Below, one piece after another: positions 41,747 to 51,135 of a stretch of DNA of 64,000 nucleotides. Position numbers and translations under genes: made by a program. The DNA lies in the NCBI RefSeq assembly GCF_006337105.1, contig NZ_CP040871.1:2141501-2205500 (forward strand). Reading direction: 5' to 3'. Source of the stretch: Thermomonas aquatica (GTDB lineage Bacteria; Pseudomonadota; Gammaproteobacteria; Xanthomonadales; Xanthomonadaceae). Each line of letters begins with the position of its first letter. The first letter of the stretch is position 1. The notes under the pieces are model-generated. The model had not been told where the DNA came from. It did no database searches and saw only the letters and a list, made by a program, of their open reading frames with translations.

Positions 41747-42654
41747 CCAAGCCGGGACCTGCGGCCAATCGCATCGCCTCGATCCGGCAACGCCTGCTGG
41801 AGCGCGCGCGGATACGCGGTGAGGATTTCCAACTCGTCCTCGATCGCTACGCCGTGGAGCGGCTGCTGTATCGGCTGTCGATCTCGCCGCATCGCGACCA
41901 GTTCCTACTCAAGGGCGCACTGCTGTTCGCACTCTGGTTCGACCAGCCGCACCGGCCCACGCGCGATGCCGACCTTCTTGGCTTCGGGTCGCCGGATCCC
42001 GAACGGCTGGCCGCCATCGTCGCCGAGCTCTGCGCCATCGAGGACGAAGATGGTCTGCGATTCGATGTCGGCTCGATGACGGTCGAACCCATCCGTGAGG
42101 AAGCCGCATACGAAGGTCTGCGGATCCGCCTGCTGGCCTTCCTCGGCGACGCGCGATGCCATCTGCAGTGGGACGTAGGCTTCGGCGACGCGGTCACGCC
42201 GGCGCCGGCAGACGTCGACTATCCCGTGCTGCTGGAAGGCATGCCGGCACCCCGTCTGCGGGTCTATCCGCGCGATACCGTCTTCGCCGAGAAGCTGGAA
42301 GCCATCGCCACCTTGGGCATCGCCAACAGCCGGATGAAGGACTACTTCGACCTGCTGGCGCTGATGCGCGAGCAGGCGATGGCGCCCGCCACCTTGGCCG
42401 AGGCCATCCGCGCGACCTTCCAGCGCCGCGGCACCGCGCCGCCCGAGGGCGTGCCGTTCGGCCTGACCGACGCCTTTGCCACCGATGCGCAGAAGCAGTC
42501 CCAGTGGGCCGCCTTCCTGCGCCGCAACCGGCTGACCGCCCCGGCACTTGCCGAGGTGGTGGCGGAACTCAGGGCCTTTTTCATTGCGCTGGATCCGTGG
42601 GCTGGCGGCCGCCATCCCGGCCACGACCAGCCCCAACCCCAGCAGACACCATGA
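41743..42654 (+). CDS. abiEii: AbiEii nucleotidyltransferase toxin
   Basis: This is a 303-aa DNA-polymerase-beta-like nucleotidyltransferase that halts growth during phage infection. The conserved motifs are KGALLF (from residue 57), TRDADLLG (D75 and D77, the metal-binding pair) and VFAEKLEAIATLGIANSRMKDYFDL (KDYFD at about 205). The motif-I glycine-serine appears as Gly-Ala. The gene overlaps abiEi by 4 bases and its stop overlaps the hsdM ATG by 4 bases, so toxin-antitoxin and type I R-M genes form one translational unit. Confidence 0.93.
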   Translation: MTKPGPAANRIASIRQRLLERARIRGEDFQLVLDRYAVERLLYRLSISPHRDQFLLKGALLFALWFDQPHRPTRDADLLGFGSPDPERLAAIVAELCAIEDEDGLRFDVGSMTVEPIREEAAYEGLRIRLLAFLGDARCHLQWDVGFGDAVTPAPADVDYPVLLEGMPAPRLRVYPRDTVFAEKLEAIATLGIANSRMKDYFDLLALMREQAMAPATLAEAIRATFQRRGTAPPEGVPFGLTDAFATDAQKQSQWAAFLRRNRLTAPALAEVVAELRAFFIALDPWAGGRHPGHDQPQPQQTP

Positions 42655-44699
42655 GCCAACTCCAGAACATCGAAGCCATCGAAAAGCGCCTGTGGAGCGC
42701 AGCCGACCTCCTGCGCGCCAATTCCGGCCTGGCCAGCAACGAGTACTTCATGCCCGTGATGGGCCTGATCTTCCTGCGCCATGCCTACAGCCGCTACTTG
42801 GCGGTCAAGCCGCAGATCGAAGCCGGCTTGCCGAAGCGCGGCGGGGTTCCAAAGGCGCTGACCAAGGAGGACTTCAGCCAGCAGGGCGCCATCTTCCTGC
42901 GTCCGGAAGCCCAGTTCGATCACCTGGTGTCCCTTCCGGATTCGGCCGACCGCGCGGCGGCGATCATCAATGCAATGGAGGGCATCGAAGCCGACTACGC
43001 GGCCCTGCGCGGCGTGCTGCCCAAGGCGGACTACCAGAAGATCGGCAACGACGACCTGGGGGAGCTGCTGCGCAAGCTCAACCCGGAAGAGCTCAAGACC
43101 GCGAACGGCGACATCTTCGGCCGCATCTACGAGTACTTCCTGACCCAGTTCGCTGACCAGGGCGCGCACGACGGCGGGGAGTTCTTCACGCCCATCTCCA
43201 TCGTGCAGATGATCGCCAACCTGATCGAGCCGGAGCGGGGCAGCGTACTGGACCCGGCCTGCGGGTCCGGCGGCATGTTCGTGCAGAGCGCCAACCTGGT
43301 GGAGCGCAACCACGGCGACCCCAGCAAGGCGCTGACCTTCTGGGGCATGGAGAAGAACGCCACCACCATCAAGCTGGCGCAGATGAACCTGGCCGTGCAC
43401 GGGCTGCAGGGCAATATCGCCGAGGCCATCAGCTACTACAGCGACCCACACGAGCTGCTGGGCAAGGCCGACTACGTGATGGCCAATCCGCCATTCAACG
43501 TGGACGAGGTGGACGCGGAAAAGGTCCGCAACGATCCGCGCCTGCCGTTCGGCCTGCCCGGCGTGAACAAGGCGGGCAAGGTCAGCAACGGCAACTACCT
43601 CTGGATCTCCTACTTCTACAGCTACCTGTCCAAGCGCGGCCGCGCCGGCTTCGTGATGTCCTCGCAGGCGTCCAGCGCCGGGCGCGACGAAGCCAAGGTG
43701 CGCCAGAAGCTGGTGGAAACCGGCGACGTGGATGTGATGGTGGCCATCCGCGGCAACTTCTTCTACACCCGCACCGTGCCCTGCGAATTGTGGTTCTTCG
43801 ACAAGGCCAAGCCGGCGCAGCACAGCGACCACGTCCTGATGCTGGATGCCCGCAACGTCTACCGCAAGGTGACGCGCAAGATCTACGACTTCAGCCCGGA
43901 GCAACTGGCCAACCTGACCAGCATCGTCTGGCTCTACCGCGGCCAGCAGGGCCGCTTCCTGTGGCTGGTGCGGGAACATCTGCTTGCCTGCATCCGGGCC
44001 GCGCTGGCCAGCCAGGTCCCGCTGCGCGAGGCGCACGCGGCGCTGGCCGCATGGGCCAACCTGCTGCGCAGCCCCCTACAGGAAGGCGACGCGCTGACGG
44101 CGCAGGTGGCGCTGGATGACGCCCTGACGCAGTTCAACCGCGATGTCGTGGCCTTCAACACCCAGTCCAACGCCGTCGCCGCGGACGGGATCCCGGACGG
44201 TGCGGGCAACACCGAGCTCCATGAAGCCGCGGCGCGGCTTGTGCCGCTGGCCGACGCCAGCCGTGACCTGGTCAAGGCGGTGGACCATCTCTACAAGCTG
44301 GCCGGGCATGCGCAGGACGCCAGGCAGGGCGACGCCAACAGCCGCGACCTCAACCGCGTGCGCAAGGCCGCGGACGAGGCCCGCAGGGCCGCCGTGGACG
44401 CGCTGAAGCCGGTGCGTTACTTCCACCGGCAGGCGCTGTGGCTGCAGGAACGCTTCCCGGACGCGGAGCTGCGCGATGTGCAGGGGCTGGTCAAGCGCGT
44501 AAGCCGCGCCGAGATCGAAGCCAACGACTGGTCGCTGACGCCTGGCCGCTATGTCGGCGTGGCGCCGGAGGAGGTGGACGAGGACTTCGACTTCGAGGCC
44601 GCGCTGCGCGACATTCACGTCGAGCTGGCGGGCTTGAACGAAGAGGCAGTGGCGCTGGCGGCGAAGATTGCGCGCAACTTCGAGGAGCTGGGCGCGTGA
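42651..44699 (+). CDS. hsdM: type I R-M system methyltransferase HsdM
   Basis: The 682-aa N6-adenine methyltransferase subunit has an N-terminal HsdM_N domain (EKRLWSAADLLRANSGLA). The SAM-binding motif I is DPACGSGGM at 201-209 and the catalytic motif is NPPF at 279-282, with QMNLAVHG between them. The last 230 residues form a long helical extension beyond the usual about 500 aa that may contact HsdS. It overlaps abiEii upstream and hsdS downstream by 4 bases each. Confidence 0.95.
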   Translation: MSQLQNIEAIEKRLWSAADLLRANSGLASNEYFMPVMGLIFLRHAYSRYLAVKPQIEAGLPKRGGVPKALTKEDFSQQGAIFLRPEAQFDHLVSLPDSADRAAAIINAMEGIEADYAALRGVLPKADYQKIGNDDLGELLRKLNPEELKTANGDIFGRIYEYFLTQFADQGAHDGGEFFTPISIVQMIANLIEPERGSVLDPACGSGGMFVQSANLVERNHGDPSKALTFWGMEKNATTIKLAQMNLAVHGLQGNIAEAISYYSDPHELLGKADYVMANPPFNVDEVDAEKVRNDPRLPFGLPGVNKAGKVSNGNYLWISYFYSYLSKRGRAGFVMSSQASSAGRDEAKVRQKLVETGDVDVMVAIRGNFFYTRTVPCELWFFDKAKPAQHSDHVLMLDARNVYRKVTRKIYDFSPEQLANLTSIVWLYRGQQGRFLWLVREHLLACIRAALASQVPLREAHAALAAWANLLRSPLQEGDALTAQVALDDALTQFNRDVVAFNTQSNAVAADGIPDGAGNTELHEAAARLVPLADASRDLVKAVDHLYKLAGHAQDARQGDANSRDLNRVRKAADEARRAAVDALKPVRYFHRQALWLQERFPDAELRDVQGLVKRVSRAEIEANDWSLTPGRYVGVAPEEVDEDFDFEAALRDIHVELAGLNEEAVALAAKIARNFEELGA

Positions 44700-45907
44700 C
44701 GCAGCTTAGTACTTGCACCACAAAGATTGGCAGTGGGGTTACGCCCCGTGGTGGCGACTCAGTCTATGTCCCGGACGGGGTGGCGCTGATTCGCAGTCAG
44801 AATGTTTACAACGGAGAGTTCTACCTCGGCGGTCTTGCGCATATCACCGATAAGCAGGCCGAAGAAATGAATGGCGTTTCGGTTCTGCCGGAAGATGTGC
44901 TTCTCAACATCACCGGCGACTCCGTTGCCCGATGCACCGTAGCGCCAGCCGATGTATTGCCGGCCCGTGTGAATCAGCATGTATGCATCATCAGGCCAGA
45001 CCGCGAAAAACTCCTGTCCAAGTTTTTGATGTATTTCCTCATTTCGCCTGCGATGCAAAGTCACATGCTTTCGATCGCTGGATCGGGTGGTACGCGCAAT
45101 GCGCTTACCAAAGGAATGATCGAAAAATTCGAGGTTCCCACTCCATCAATCACAGAGCAGCAGTGCATCACCGATGTCCTGTCGGCTTACGACGACCTGA
45201 TCGAAAACAACCGCCGCCGCATCGCGTTGCTGGAGCAATCCGCCCGCCTGCTGTACCGCGAATGGTTCGTGCACCTGCGCTTCCCCGGCCACGAGCACGT
45301 CAAGGTGGTGGATGGTGTGCCGGAGGGGTGGGCTATCAACTCGATCGCCGAAATGTTTGACACTACGAGTGGCGGAACACCGAGTCGGTCGGTCCCCGAG
45401 TATTTCGTTGGTGACATCAACTGGGTCAAGACGCAGGAGCTGGATGAGCTTTTCATCTTCGATACTGAAGAGCACATCTCAGAAGCGGCGCTCAAGAACT
45501 CGGCTGCAAAACTCTTTCCGGAAGGGACTCTATTAGTCTCGATTTACGGCGGTACGAATATCGGCAGGACGGGGTTGTTAGCCAAGGCCGCTGCCTCGAA
45601 CCAGGCGTGCGTTGCGTTGATGCCGAAGCGGCACCCTGACGATGTCCTATTTGCCCAGAAGTGGCTGCAAGAAAATCGCGGCCACGTGGTTGGGCTTGGG
45701 CAGGGTGCGGCTCAAACAAATATCAGCCAACAAACGCTGCGCAGCCAGAAGATGCTTGTACCAACTGTTGAACTCTTGGATGAGTTCGTCGGTGCCATCA
45801 AGCCCATGTACCAGCAGATCGCAAATATTTGCCAGCAGAACGCCAAACTGCGTGATGCCCGCGATCTCCTACTTCCCCGCCTGATGAGCGGCGACCTGGT
45901 GGTTTGA
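44696..45907 (+). CDS. hsdS: type I R-M specificity subunit HsdS
   Basis: The 403-aa specificity protein has two target-recognition domains (about 1-150 and 200-345), each followed by a conserved helix. The first domain ends with PTPSITEQQCITDVLSAYDD, and the second has GQGAAQTNISQQTLRS before the final coil NAKLRDARDLLLPRLMSGDL. It decides the DNA sequence that the HsdM/HsdR complex methylates or cuts. Its base composition is lower in GC than hsdM and hsdR, as usual for exchangeable specificity genes. The GTG start overlaps the hsdM stop. Confidence 0.93.
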   Translation: MTQLSTCTTKIGSGVTPRGGDSVYVPDGVALIRSQNVYNGEFYLGGLAHITDKQAEEMNGVSVLPEDVLLNITGDSVARCTVAPADVLPARVNQHVCIIRPDREKLLSKFLMYFLISPAMQSHMLSIAGSGGTRNALTKGMIEKFEVPTPSITEQQCITDVLSAYDDLIENNRRRIALLEQSARLLYREWFVHLRFPGHEHVKVVDGVPEGWAINSIAEMFDTTSGGTPSRSVPEYFVGDINWVKTQELDELFIFDTEEHISEAALKNSAAKLFPEGTLLVSIYGGTNIGRTGLLAKAAASNQACVALMPKRHPDDVLFAQKWLQENRGHVVGLGQGAAQTNISQQTLRSQKMLVPTVELLDEFVGAIKPMYQQIANICQQNAKLRDARDLLLPRLMSGDLVV

Positions 45908-45932
45908 TAGGCTGGGCACAGGGGGCTCCCGC

Positions 45933-48900
45933 ATGGCGTTGAACGAAGACACGCTGGTCCAGCAGACCACCGCCGACTACCTGCGCGATGCGCTGGGTTG
46001 GCGCAGCGAGTATGCGTACAACACGGAGGTGTTGGGCCCGGAAGGCAGCTTCGGCCGCAAGAGCGAACAGGATGTGGTGCTGACCCGCATCCTGGGCGAG
46101 AAACTTATGGCGCTGAATCCGGGCCTGCCCGACGCCGCCTACCGGGACGCCCTGCGACAGATCGTGGAGGTGGGCGCCGGCCTGCGTGGCATGGCGGCCA
46201 ACCGCGAGAAGTACCAGCCTCTCCGCGACGGGGTGAAGGTCAGCTACCGTAAGCCCGACGGCACGCTGGAGGCGCGCACCCTGCGGGTGTTCGACTTCGA
46301 TACCCCGGATAACAACGACTTCCTGGCCGTGCGCGAGCTGTGGGTCAAGGGCGAGCTGTACCGGCGCCGGCCGGACATCATCGGCTTCGTCAACGGTATC
46401 CCGCTGCTGTTCATCGAATGCAAGACCATCCACAAGAACCTGCGCAAGGCCTTCGATCAGAACCTGAAGGACTACCAGGACACCATCCCGCATCTGTTCC
46501 ACCACAACGCCTTCCTGCTGCTGGCCAATGGCAGCGAGGCCAAGGTTGGCGCGCTGGGCGGCAAGTACGAGCACTTCCACAACTGGAAGCGGCTGGAGGA
46601 AGCCGAGCCCGGCGTGGTGGACATGGAGACCCTGCTCAAGGGCGTCTGCGACAAGCGCAACTTCCTGGACCTGTTCGAGAACTTCATCCTGTTCGACGAC
46701 GTGGGCGAGCGCACCATCAAGATCGTGGCGCGCAACCACCAGTTCCTGGGCGTGAACCGCGCCATCCGCGCCGTGGCCAACCGCGCGCAGAACCAGGGCA
46801 AGCTCGGCGTGTTCTGGCATACCCAGGGCAGCGGCAAGAGCTATTCGATGCTGTTCTTCACCCGCAAGGTGCATCGGCGCGTGGGCGGCAATTACACCTT
46901 CGTGATCGTCACCGACCGCGATGACCTGGACGGCCAGATCTACCAGACCTACGTGGGCTGCGGCGTGGTGGCAGAAGGGGACAACGCCCGCGCGGCCAGC
47001 GGAGCACACCTGAAAGAGATGCTGGGCCAGCACAAGGGCTACGTGTTCAGCCTGGTGCAGAAGTTCAATGAGCAGGTGGACCCGAACAACCCGTATTCGC
47101 AGCGCGACGACATCATCGTGATTAGCGACGAGGCGCACCGCACCCAATACGGCACGCTGGCGCTGAACATGCGCAACGCGCTGCCGGGTGCCAGCTACAT
47201 CGGGTTCACTGGCACCCCGCTGATGGGCGACGACGAGGTGACGCGCCGGGTCTTCGGCGACTACGTCTCCACCTACGATTTCCGGCGTGCGGTGGACGAC
47301 GGCGCCACGGTGCCCCTGTACTACGACGCCCGCGGCGAGAAGCTCAAGGTCGCCACCGATGACCTGAACCAGCGCATCGCAGACAAGCTGGCCGAGTTCG
47401 AGGACGAGCTCAATGCCGACCCCGACGCGCAGCGGCGGCTGGAAGCGGCCATGGGCCGCGACTACCACGTCATCACCGCCGATGAGCGCCTGGACCGCAT
47501 CGCCCGCGACTTTGTCCGGCATTACGCCGAGGGCTGGGAAAGTGGCAAGGCGATGTTCGTCTGCATCGACAAGCCCACCTGTGTGCGAATGCACGGGCTG
47601 ATCGAGAAGTACTGGACCGAACACATCCATGCGCTGACGGTCCGGAACAACAGCGAGACTGACGACCAGGCGCTGGCGGAGCGGACCCGGCAGCTCAAGT
47701 GGATGGGCGAGACCCGCTTCGCCGTGATGGTCAGCGAAGAGCAGGGCGAGGTGGACCGCTTCCGCCGGCTGGGGCTGGACATCCAGCCGCACCGCCGGTT
47801 GATCAAGGAAGGTTGGAGCGTGCCCGGCGCGCCCAAGCCGCTGAGCATGGAGGATGCCTTCAAGAAGGCCGACCACCCGTTCCGCGTGGCGATTGTCTGC
47901 GCGATGTGGATGACCGGCTTCGACGTGCCGACGCTGGGCACGCTGTACCTGGACAAGCCGCTCAAGGCGCACACCCTGATGCAGGCCATCGCCCGCGCCA
48001 ACCGCGTGGCGGAGGGCAAGACCAATGGCCTGATCGTGGACTACTGCGGAATCCTGAAGAACCTGCGCCGCGCGCTGGCGACCTTCGCCGGGGCGACGGG
48101 TGAGGGCGACACGGGCGGCGAAGGCATGGACCCCGCGCAGCCGGAGGAGCGACTGCTGGAGCTACTGGACGGGGGCCTGTCCGAAGTGACGGTATGGCTG
48201 AGCCAGCGGCAGGTGCCGCTGTCCGCGATCGTGGACAGCACCGGCTTCCAGCGGAACAAGGCGATCCTGGACGCCAAGGAATCGATCAACGAGAACGACG
48301 AGACCCGCAAACGCTTCGAGCTGATGGCGCGCGCGGTGCTGGCGCGGTTCAAGTCCTGCGTGCATGTAGCGGGCGTCAACGATCGGCGCGAACGGGTGGA
48401 CGCGGTGATGATCGTCTACAAGAAGTTGCGCGAGGACGTGGAGAAGGCAGACATCAGCCACATCCTCCAGGCCCTTCGGGAGGAGGTGAACCAGGCGATC
48501 GTCGCGGCAGATGCCAAGGCGAGCCCGGCGGGCAAACCTGGGGTGGGCGAAGAGCGCCTGTTCGACATCAGCAAGATCGACTTCGCCAAGCTGCTGAAGG
48601 AGTTTCAGCGCAGCAAGCGCAAGCAGACCACCGTGCAGAGCCTGAAAGCGGCGATCGAGTCTCGCCTGGCCAAGCTGCTGGCCATGAACCCTGCACGCAA
48701 GAACTACCAGGAGCAGTACGAGCAGATCGTGGCCGACTACAACCGCGAGGTGGACCGCGCCACCATCGAGGCCACCTTCCAACGCCTCCTGCTCCTCAGC
48801 CAGGGTCTCAGCGAGGAGGAACAGAGGGCCGTCGAGCTGGGGCTGGACGAGGAAACGCTCGCTCTCTTCGACCTGCTACGCAAGCCGGATCTGGACAAGC

Positions 48901-49163
48901 GCGGCATCGAGAAGCTCAAGGGCGTCTCCAAGTCACTGCTCGCCACCCTAAAGGCCCGCTTGGCCGAGATCGCCGACTGGCAGGCCACCGAAGGCAATCG
49001 CGACGCGGTCCGCGTGGCCATCCACGACTTCCTCTACGACGACAAGACCGGGCTGCCGCTGGATCTGTACGACGAGCGCGAGGTCGAAGTGACCACGGAT
49101 GCTGTGTACGAGCACGTCTGGCGGGTCTATCCGACGCTGCCGTCGCCGGTCTATGCCAACTAG
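45933..49163 (+). CDS. hsdR: type I restriction endonuclease subunit HsdR
   Basis: The 1076-aa motor and nuclease subunit has an N-terminal PD-(D/E)xK nuclease with D148 (RPDIIG), E162 and K164 (FIECKT). The SF2 helicase follows with Walker A HTQGSGKS, the DEAH box SDEAHRTQYG and GFTGTPL. The C-terminal third is a helical domain that binds HsdM/HsdS. It starts 25 bases after hsdS and is the last gene of the island. Confidence 0.95.
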   Translation: MALNEDTLVQQTTADYLRDALGWRSEYAYNTEVLGPEGSFGRKSEQDVVLTRILGEKLMALNPGLPDAAYRDALRQIVEVGAGLRGMAANREKYQPLRDGVKVSYRKPDGTLEARTLRVFDFDTPDNNDFLAVRELWVKGELYRRRPDIIGFVNGIPLLFIECKTIHKNLRKAFDQNLKDYQDTIPHLFHHNAFLLLANGSEAKVGALGGKYEHFHNWKRLEEAEPGVVDMETLLKGVCDKRNFLDLFENFILFDDVGERTIKIVARNHQFLGVNRAIRAVANRAQNQGKLGVFWHTQGSGKSYSMLFFTRKVHRRVGGNYTFVIVTDRDDLDGQIYQTYVGCGVVAEGDNARAASGAHLKEMLGQHKGYVFSLVQKFNEQVDPNNPYSQRDDIIVISDEAHRTQYGTLALNMRNALPGASYIGFTGTPLMGDDEVTRRVFGDYVSTYDFRRAVDDGATVPLYYDARGEKLKVATDDLNQRIADKLAEFEDELNADPDAQRRLEAAMGRDYHVITADERLDRIARDFVRHYAEGWESGKAMFVCIDKPTCVRMHGLIEKYWTEHIHALTVRNNSETDDQALAERTRQLKWMGETRFAVMVSEEQGEVDRFRRLGLDIQPHRRLIKEGWSVPGAPKPLSMEDAFKKADHPFRVAIVCAMWMTGFDVPTLGTLYLDKPLKAHTLMQAIARANRVAEGKTNGLIVDYCGILKNLRRALATFAGATGEGDTGGEGMDPAQPEERLLELLDGGLSEVTVWLSQRQVPLSAIVDSTGFQRNKAILDAKESINENDETRKRFELMARAVLARFKSCVHVAGVNDRRERVDAVMIVYKKLREDVEKADISHILQALREEVNQAIVAADAKASPAGKPGVGEERLFDISKIDFAKLLKEFQRSKRKQTTVQSLKAAIESRLAKLLAMNPARKNYQEQYEQIVADYNREVDRATIEATFQRLLLLSQGLSEEEQRAVELGLDEETLALFDLLRKPDLDKRGIEKLKGVSKSLLATLKARLAEIADWQATEGNRDAVRVAIHDFLYDDKTGLPLDLYDEREVEVTTDAVYEHVWRVYPTLPSPVYAN

Positions 49164-49207
49164 CGTCTCGAAAGGACCAGAGGACGCATCGCGGTACGCC
49201 GAATCAT

Positions 49208-49270
49208 GTGACAATGTCACATTCACGGGATGGCAAGGCTTGTCGCGCTGACGGTAGGTTTGACGGTAAC
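49208..49270. repeat. palindrome and arm sites at the right inner end of the island
   Basis: GTGACAATGTCAC (49208-49220) is a perfect palindrome with central A. CTGACGGTAG at 49248-49257 and TTTGACGGTAAC at 49259-49270 repeat the motif found before the integrase. These are candidate integrase or excisionase sites of the right end. Confidence 0.6.
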
Positions 49271-49338
49271 TCGAAGTTCTAATTCGGAAAAATCCTTTTG
49301 AATCAGGATCTTCCGGATGATATTCCGGGGCACCCATA

Positions 49339-49408
49339 CCACCACATAGTGGTCCCGCGGGAGCCGAGGAAGTCCAAAAACCCCTGAGAAATCAGGGGTT
49401 TTTCTTTG
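49339..49408 (+). repeat. right attachment repeat (attR), also left end of a second island
   Basis: It is identical over 70 bases to 37205-37274. Just before it, CACCCATA-CCACCA resembles the tRNA 3' end with one base missing. Just after it come arm sites and an integrase start related to those of the island, so this repeat is both attR of the first island and attL of a truncated neighbour. Confidence 0.92.
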
Positions 49409-49445
49409 CCTGACGTCCAGCAACGTCCAATGCGAGCGACTGGAA

Positions 49446-49509
49446 TACCGTCACGTTTGACGGTAACGACACCACCCTGAATCTTGTTACCGTCAGAAGG
49501 GTTACCGTT
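49446..49509 (+). repeat. arm-type sites of the truncated second island
   Basis: Copies of the TGACGGTAAC motif in both orientations lie at 49446-49453, 49457-49467, 49486-49495 and, degenerate, 49501-49509. Their arrangement mirrors the one before the complete integrase. Confidence 0.65.
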
Positions 49510-49668
49510 ATGGCCCTCAGCGATGTAGCGATCCGCAAGGCCAAGCCCGGCGCAAAACCGGCCAAATTGACCGATGGCGGCGGCTTGTACCTTCTGCTTC
49601 GACCGGATGGGTGTTGGCGCGCATCCAGAACTGACCCACTTTCGCCGGTGATGCGCGGGCAAAACTGA
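49510..49668 (+). pseudogene. truncated sister integrase, fused to IS end
   Basis: The first 34 codons match the island integrase in 31 positions (S13 to P, V18 to A, V20 to L). After GLYLLLRPDG the frame runs into the left end of an IS21-family sequence and stops at 49668. It has lost the core-binding and catalytic domains and cannot be active. Confidence 0.9.
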
Positions 49669-50205
49669 CCCCCCTGAAGCCCACATCCTGCGCCTTTTGG
49701 CGTGGGGGATTTCAGGAGTGATCACCATGGTCATGTTGGCCAAGATCCGGCGGATGCATTTCCGCGATGGCCTGTCGCTGCGCGAGATCGCCAAGCGCAG
49801 CGGCCTGTCCCGCAACACCATTCGGCGCTGGCTTCGCAGCGGCCAGTCCGAGCCGGTCTATCCGAAGCGAGCCTCACCCTCCCGGCTCGATGCTTACCGC
49901 ACGCAATTGGAGACGTGGCTGCGTGCCGATAGCCATCGGTCCCGCCGCGAGCAACGCACCGCCAAGGTACTGTTCTCGCAGTTGCAGGCGATCGGTTACC
50001 CCGGCACCTACACGCGCGTGACCGCCTTCATCCGCCAGTGGAAGGTGGCCGGTGGCGCCAGCCGCCGGCCCGCCTTCGTGCCATTGCTGTTCCCGCCGGG
50101 CGAGGCCTTCCAGTTCGACTGGAGCCGCGAGTACGCCTTTATCGGTGGCCAGTGAGTGGCGTTGGACGTCGCCCATGTGAAGCTGGCCTGCAGCCGCGCG
50201 CACTC
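49612..50205 (+). mobile_element. IS21-family remnant
   Basis: A left end starting TGTTGGCGCG with internal repeats of AACTGACCC (49629-49638 region and 49663-49672 region) is followed by a truncated istA. The istB gene and the right end are missing. The element interrupts the sister integrase on one side and joins the YadA-like gene on the other. Confidence 0.8.
49727..50155 (+). pseudogene. istA: truncated IS21 transposase IstA
   Basis: The 142 codons encode the N-terminal HTH (LSLREIAKRSGLSRNTIRRW) and the beginning of the DDE core (PPGEAFQFDWSREYAFIGG). A full IstA has about 500 residues. A TGA interrupts the frame after IGGQ. The next codons in the same frame ([13 protein letters not shown]) still look like IstA and then change into the adhesin sequence, so the gene is broken by both a stop and a fusion. 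Confidence 0.85.
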
Positions 50206-51064
50206 GCCGGCACAGCGCCCGCTGGCCGCGGCGATCGGCCTGGCCCTGGCCGCGTTGTTGCCGTTCGGCGCATCCGCCGGCGACGGCGTCTATGTCAACA
50301 GCGGCACCGACGCCGACTGCGTGGCCGTGCACGACGACGCCAGCGGCTGCGTGGCAACCGTTTCCGACGCCGCCAAGTGCGCGCCGGACGATGCGGCCAC
50401 CCAGACCGATCGCGCGCTGTTCTACGGCGATGCGGCCGGCAGCGGTGCGACCTCGCTCAGCCTGGGCGGCGAACTCAGCGTCAACAGCGGCAGGTTCTAC
50501 CTCGGCGGCGCCAACAACGGCGACATGATGATCGGCGATGCCGGCACCTTCGCCAGCGGCGGCAACGCCGTGGCGATCGGCTCGCAGGCCTTCGCCGCCG
50601 CTGTCACCGACGTGGCGGCGGGCACTTCCGCCACCGATGCGGTGAACCTGAGCCAGATGCAGGCCGGCGACGCCGCCGCCATCGCCAGCGCCCGGCAGTA
50701 CACCGACGCCACCGCGACGCAGACCCTCGGCCAGGCCAAGAGCTACACCGACAGCCGCGTGGCCGAGCTCAACCAGCAGTTCACCCGCTTCAGCGACGAC
50801 GTGTGGATGCGCCTGGGCGACCAGGACCGCCGCATCGACCGCCAGGGCGCGATGGGCGCGGCGATGACCAACATGGCGATGAACGCGGCGAACGCGCGCA
50901 GCCCGCGCGGTCGCGTGGCGATCGGTGCCGGCTGGCAGAACGGCACCAGCGCGCTGTCGATCGGCTACGCCAAGCAGCTCGGCGACCGCGCCTCGTTCTC
51001 GCTCAGCGGCGCGTTCAGCGGCAGCGACCGCTCGGCCGGCGTCGGCTTCGGCGTCGACCTGTAA
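50156..51064 (+). CDS. YadA-like trimeric autotransporter adhesin, 5' end fused to IS remnant
   Basis: This 302-aa outer-membrane protein has a signal-like segment ([21 protein letters not shown]), a short head with Gly/Ser-rich repeats, the neck motif TDAVNLSQM (about 160-168), a coiled-coil stalk (about 170-245) and the four-strand YadA anchor ([15 protein letters not shown] to VGFGVDL). Such proteins trimerise and mediate adhesion. The first about 17 residues of the frame derive from the IS21 transposase, so the original start and extended signal peptide region were replaced. It may use GTG at 50156 or 50177, or be silent. Confidence 0.75.
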   Translation: MALDVAHVKLACSRAHSPAQRPLAAAIGLALAALLPFGASAGDGVYVNSGTDADCVAVHDDASGCVATVSDAAKCAPDDAATQTDRALFYGDAAGSGATSLSLGGELSVNSGRFYLGGANNGDMMIGDAGTFASGGNAVAIGSQAFAAAVTDVAAGTSATDAVNLSQMQAGDAAAIASARQYTDATATQTLGQAKSYTDSRVAELNQQFTRFSDDVWMRLGDQDRRIDRQGAMGAAMTNMAMNAANARSPRGRVAIGAGWQNGTSALSIGYAKQLGDRASFSLSGAFSGSDRSAGVGFGVDL

Positions 51065-51135
51065 CACCGGCGCGGCCCCGGCGTGCGAGCGCCTGGGCCG
51101 ATCCATCCGAACCGACAGGCAAACGGAACCTCAGC

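Larger units (their letters stand above)
37205..49408 (+). mobile_element. tRNA-Met genomic island with AbiE and type I R-M
   Basis: The 12.1-kb segment between 70-bp direct repeats carries an integrase next to the tRNA, a second recombinase module and a defence operon (abiEi, abiEii, hsdM, hsdS, hsdR). No conjugation, replication or relaxase genes are present, so it is not self-transferable by itself. Repeated TGACGGTAAC arm sites occur near both ends. Gene order from the tRNA is integrase first, all genes on the plus strand. Confidence 0.92.

Noticed and set aside
37205-49408. Prophage or ICE
   Set aside because: No phage structural, replication, relaxase or conjugation genes are found; only integration and defence genes are present.
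49339-49408. Second tRNA-Met copy at the right repeat
   Set aside because: Only the last few tRNA bases are present, with one deletion; the rest of the tRNA is missing.
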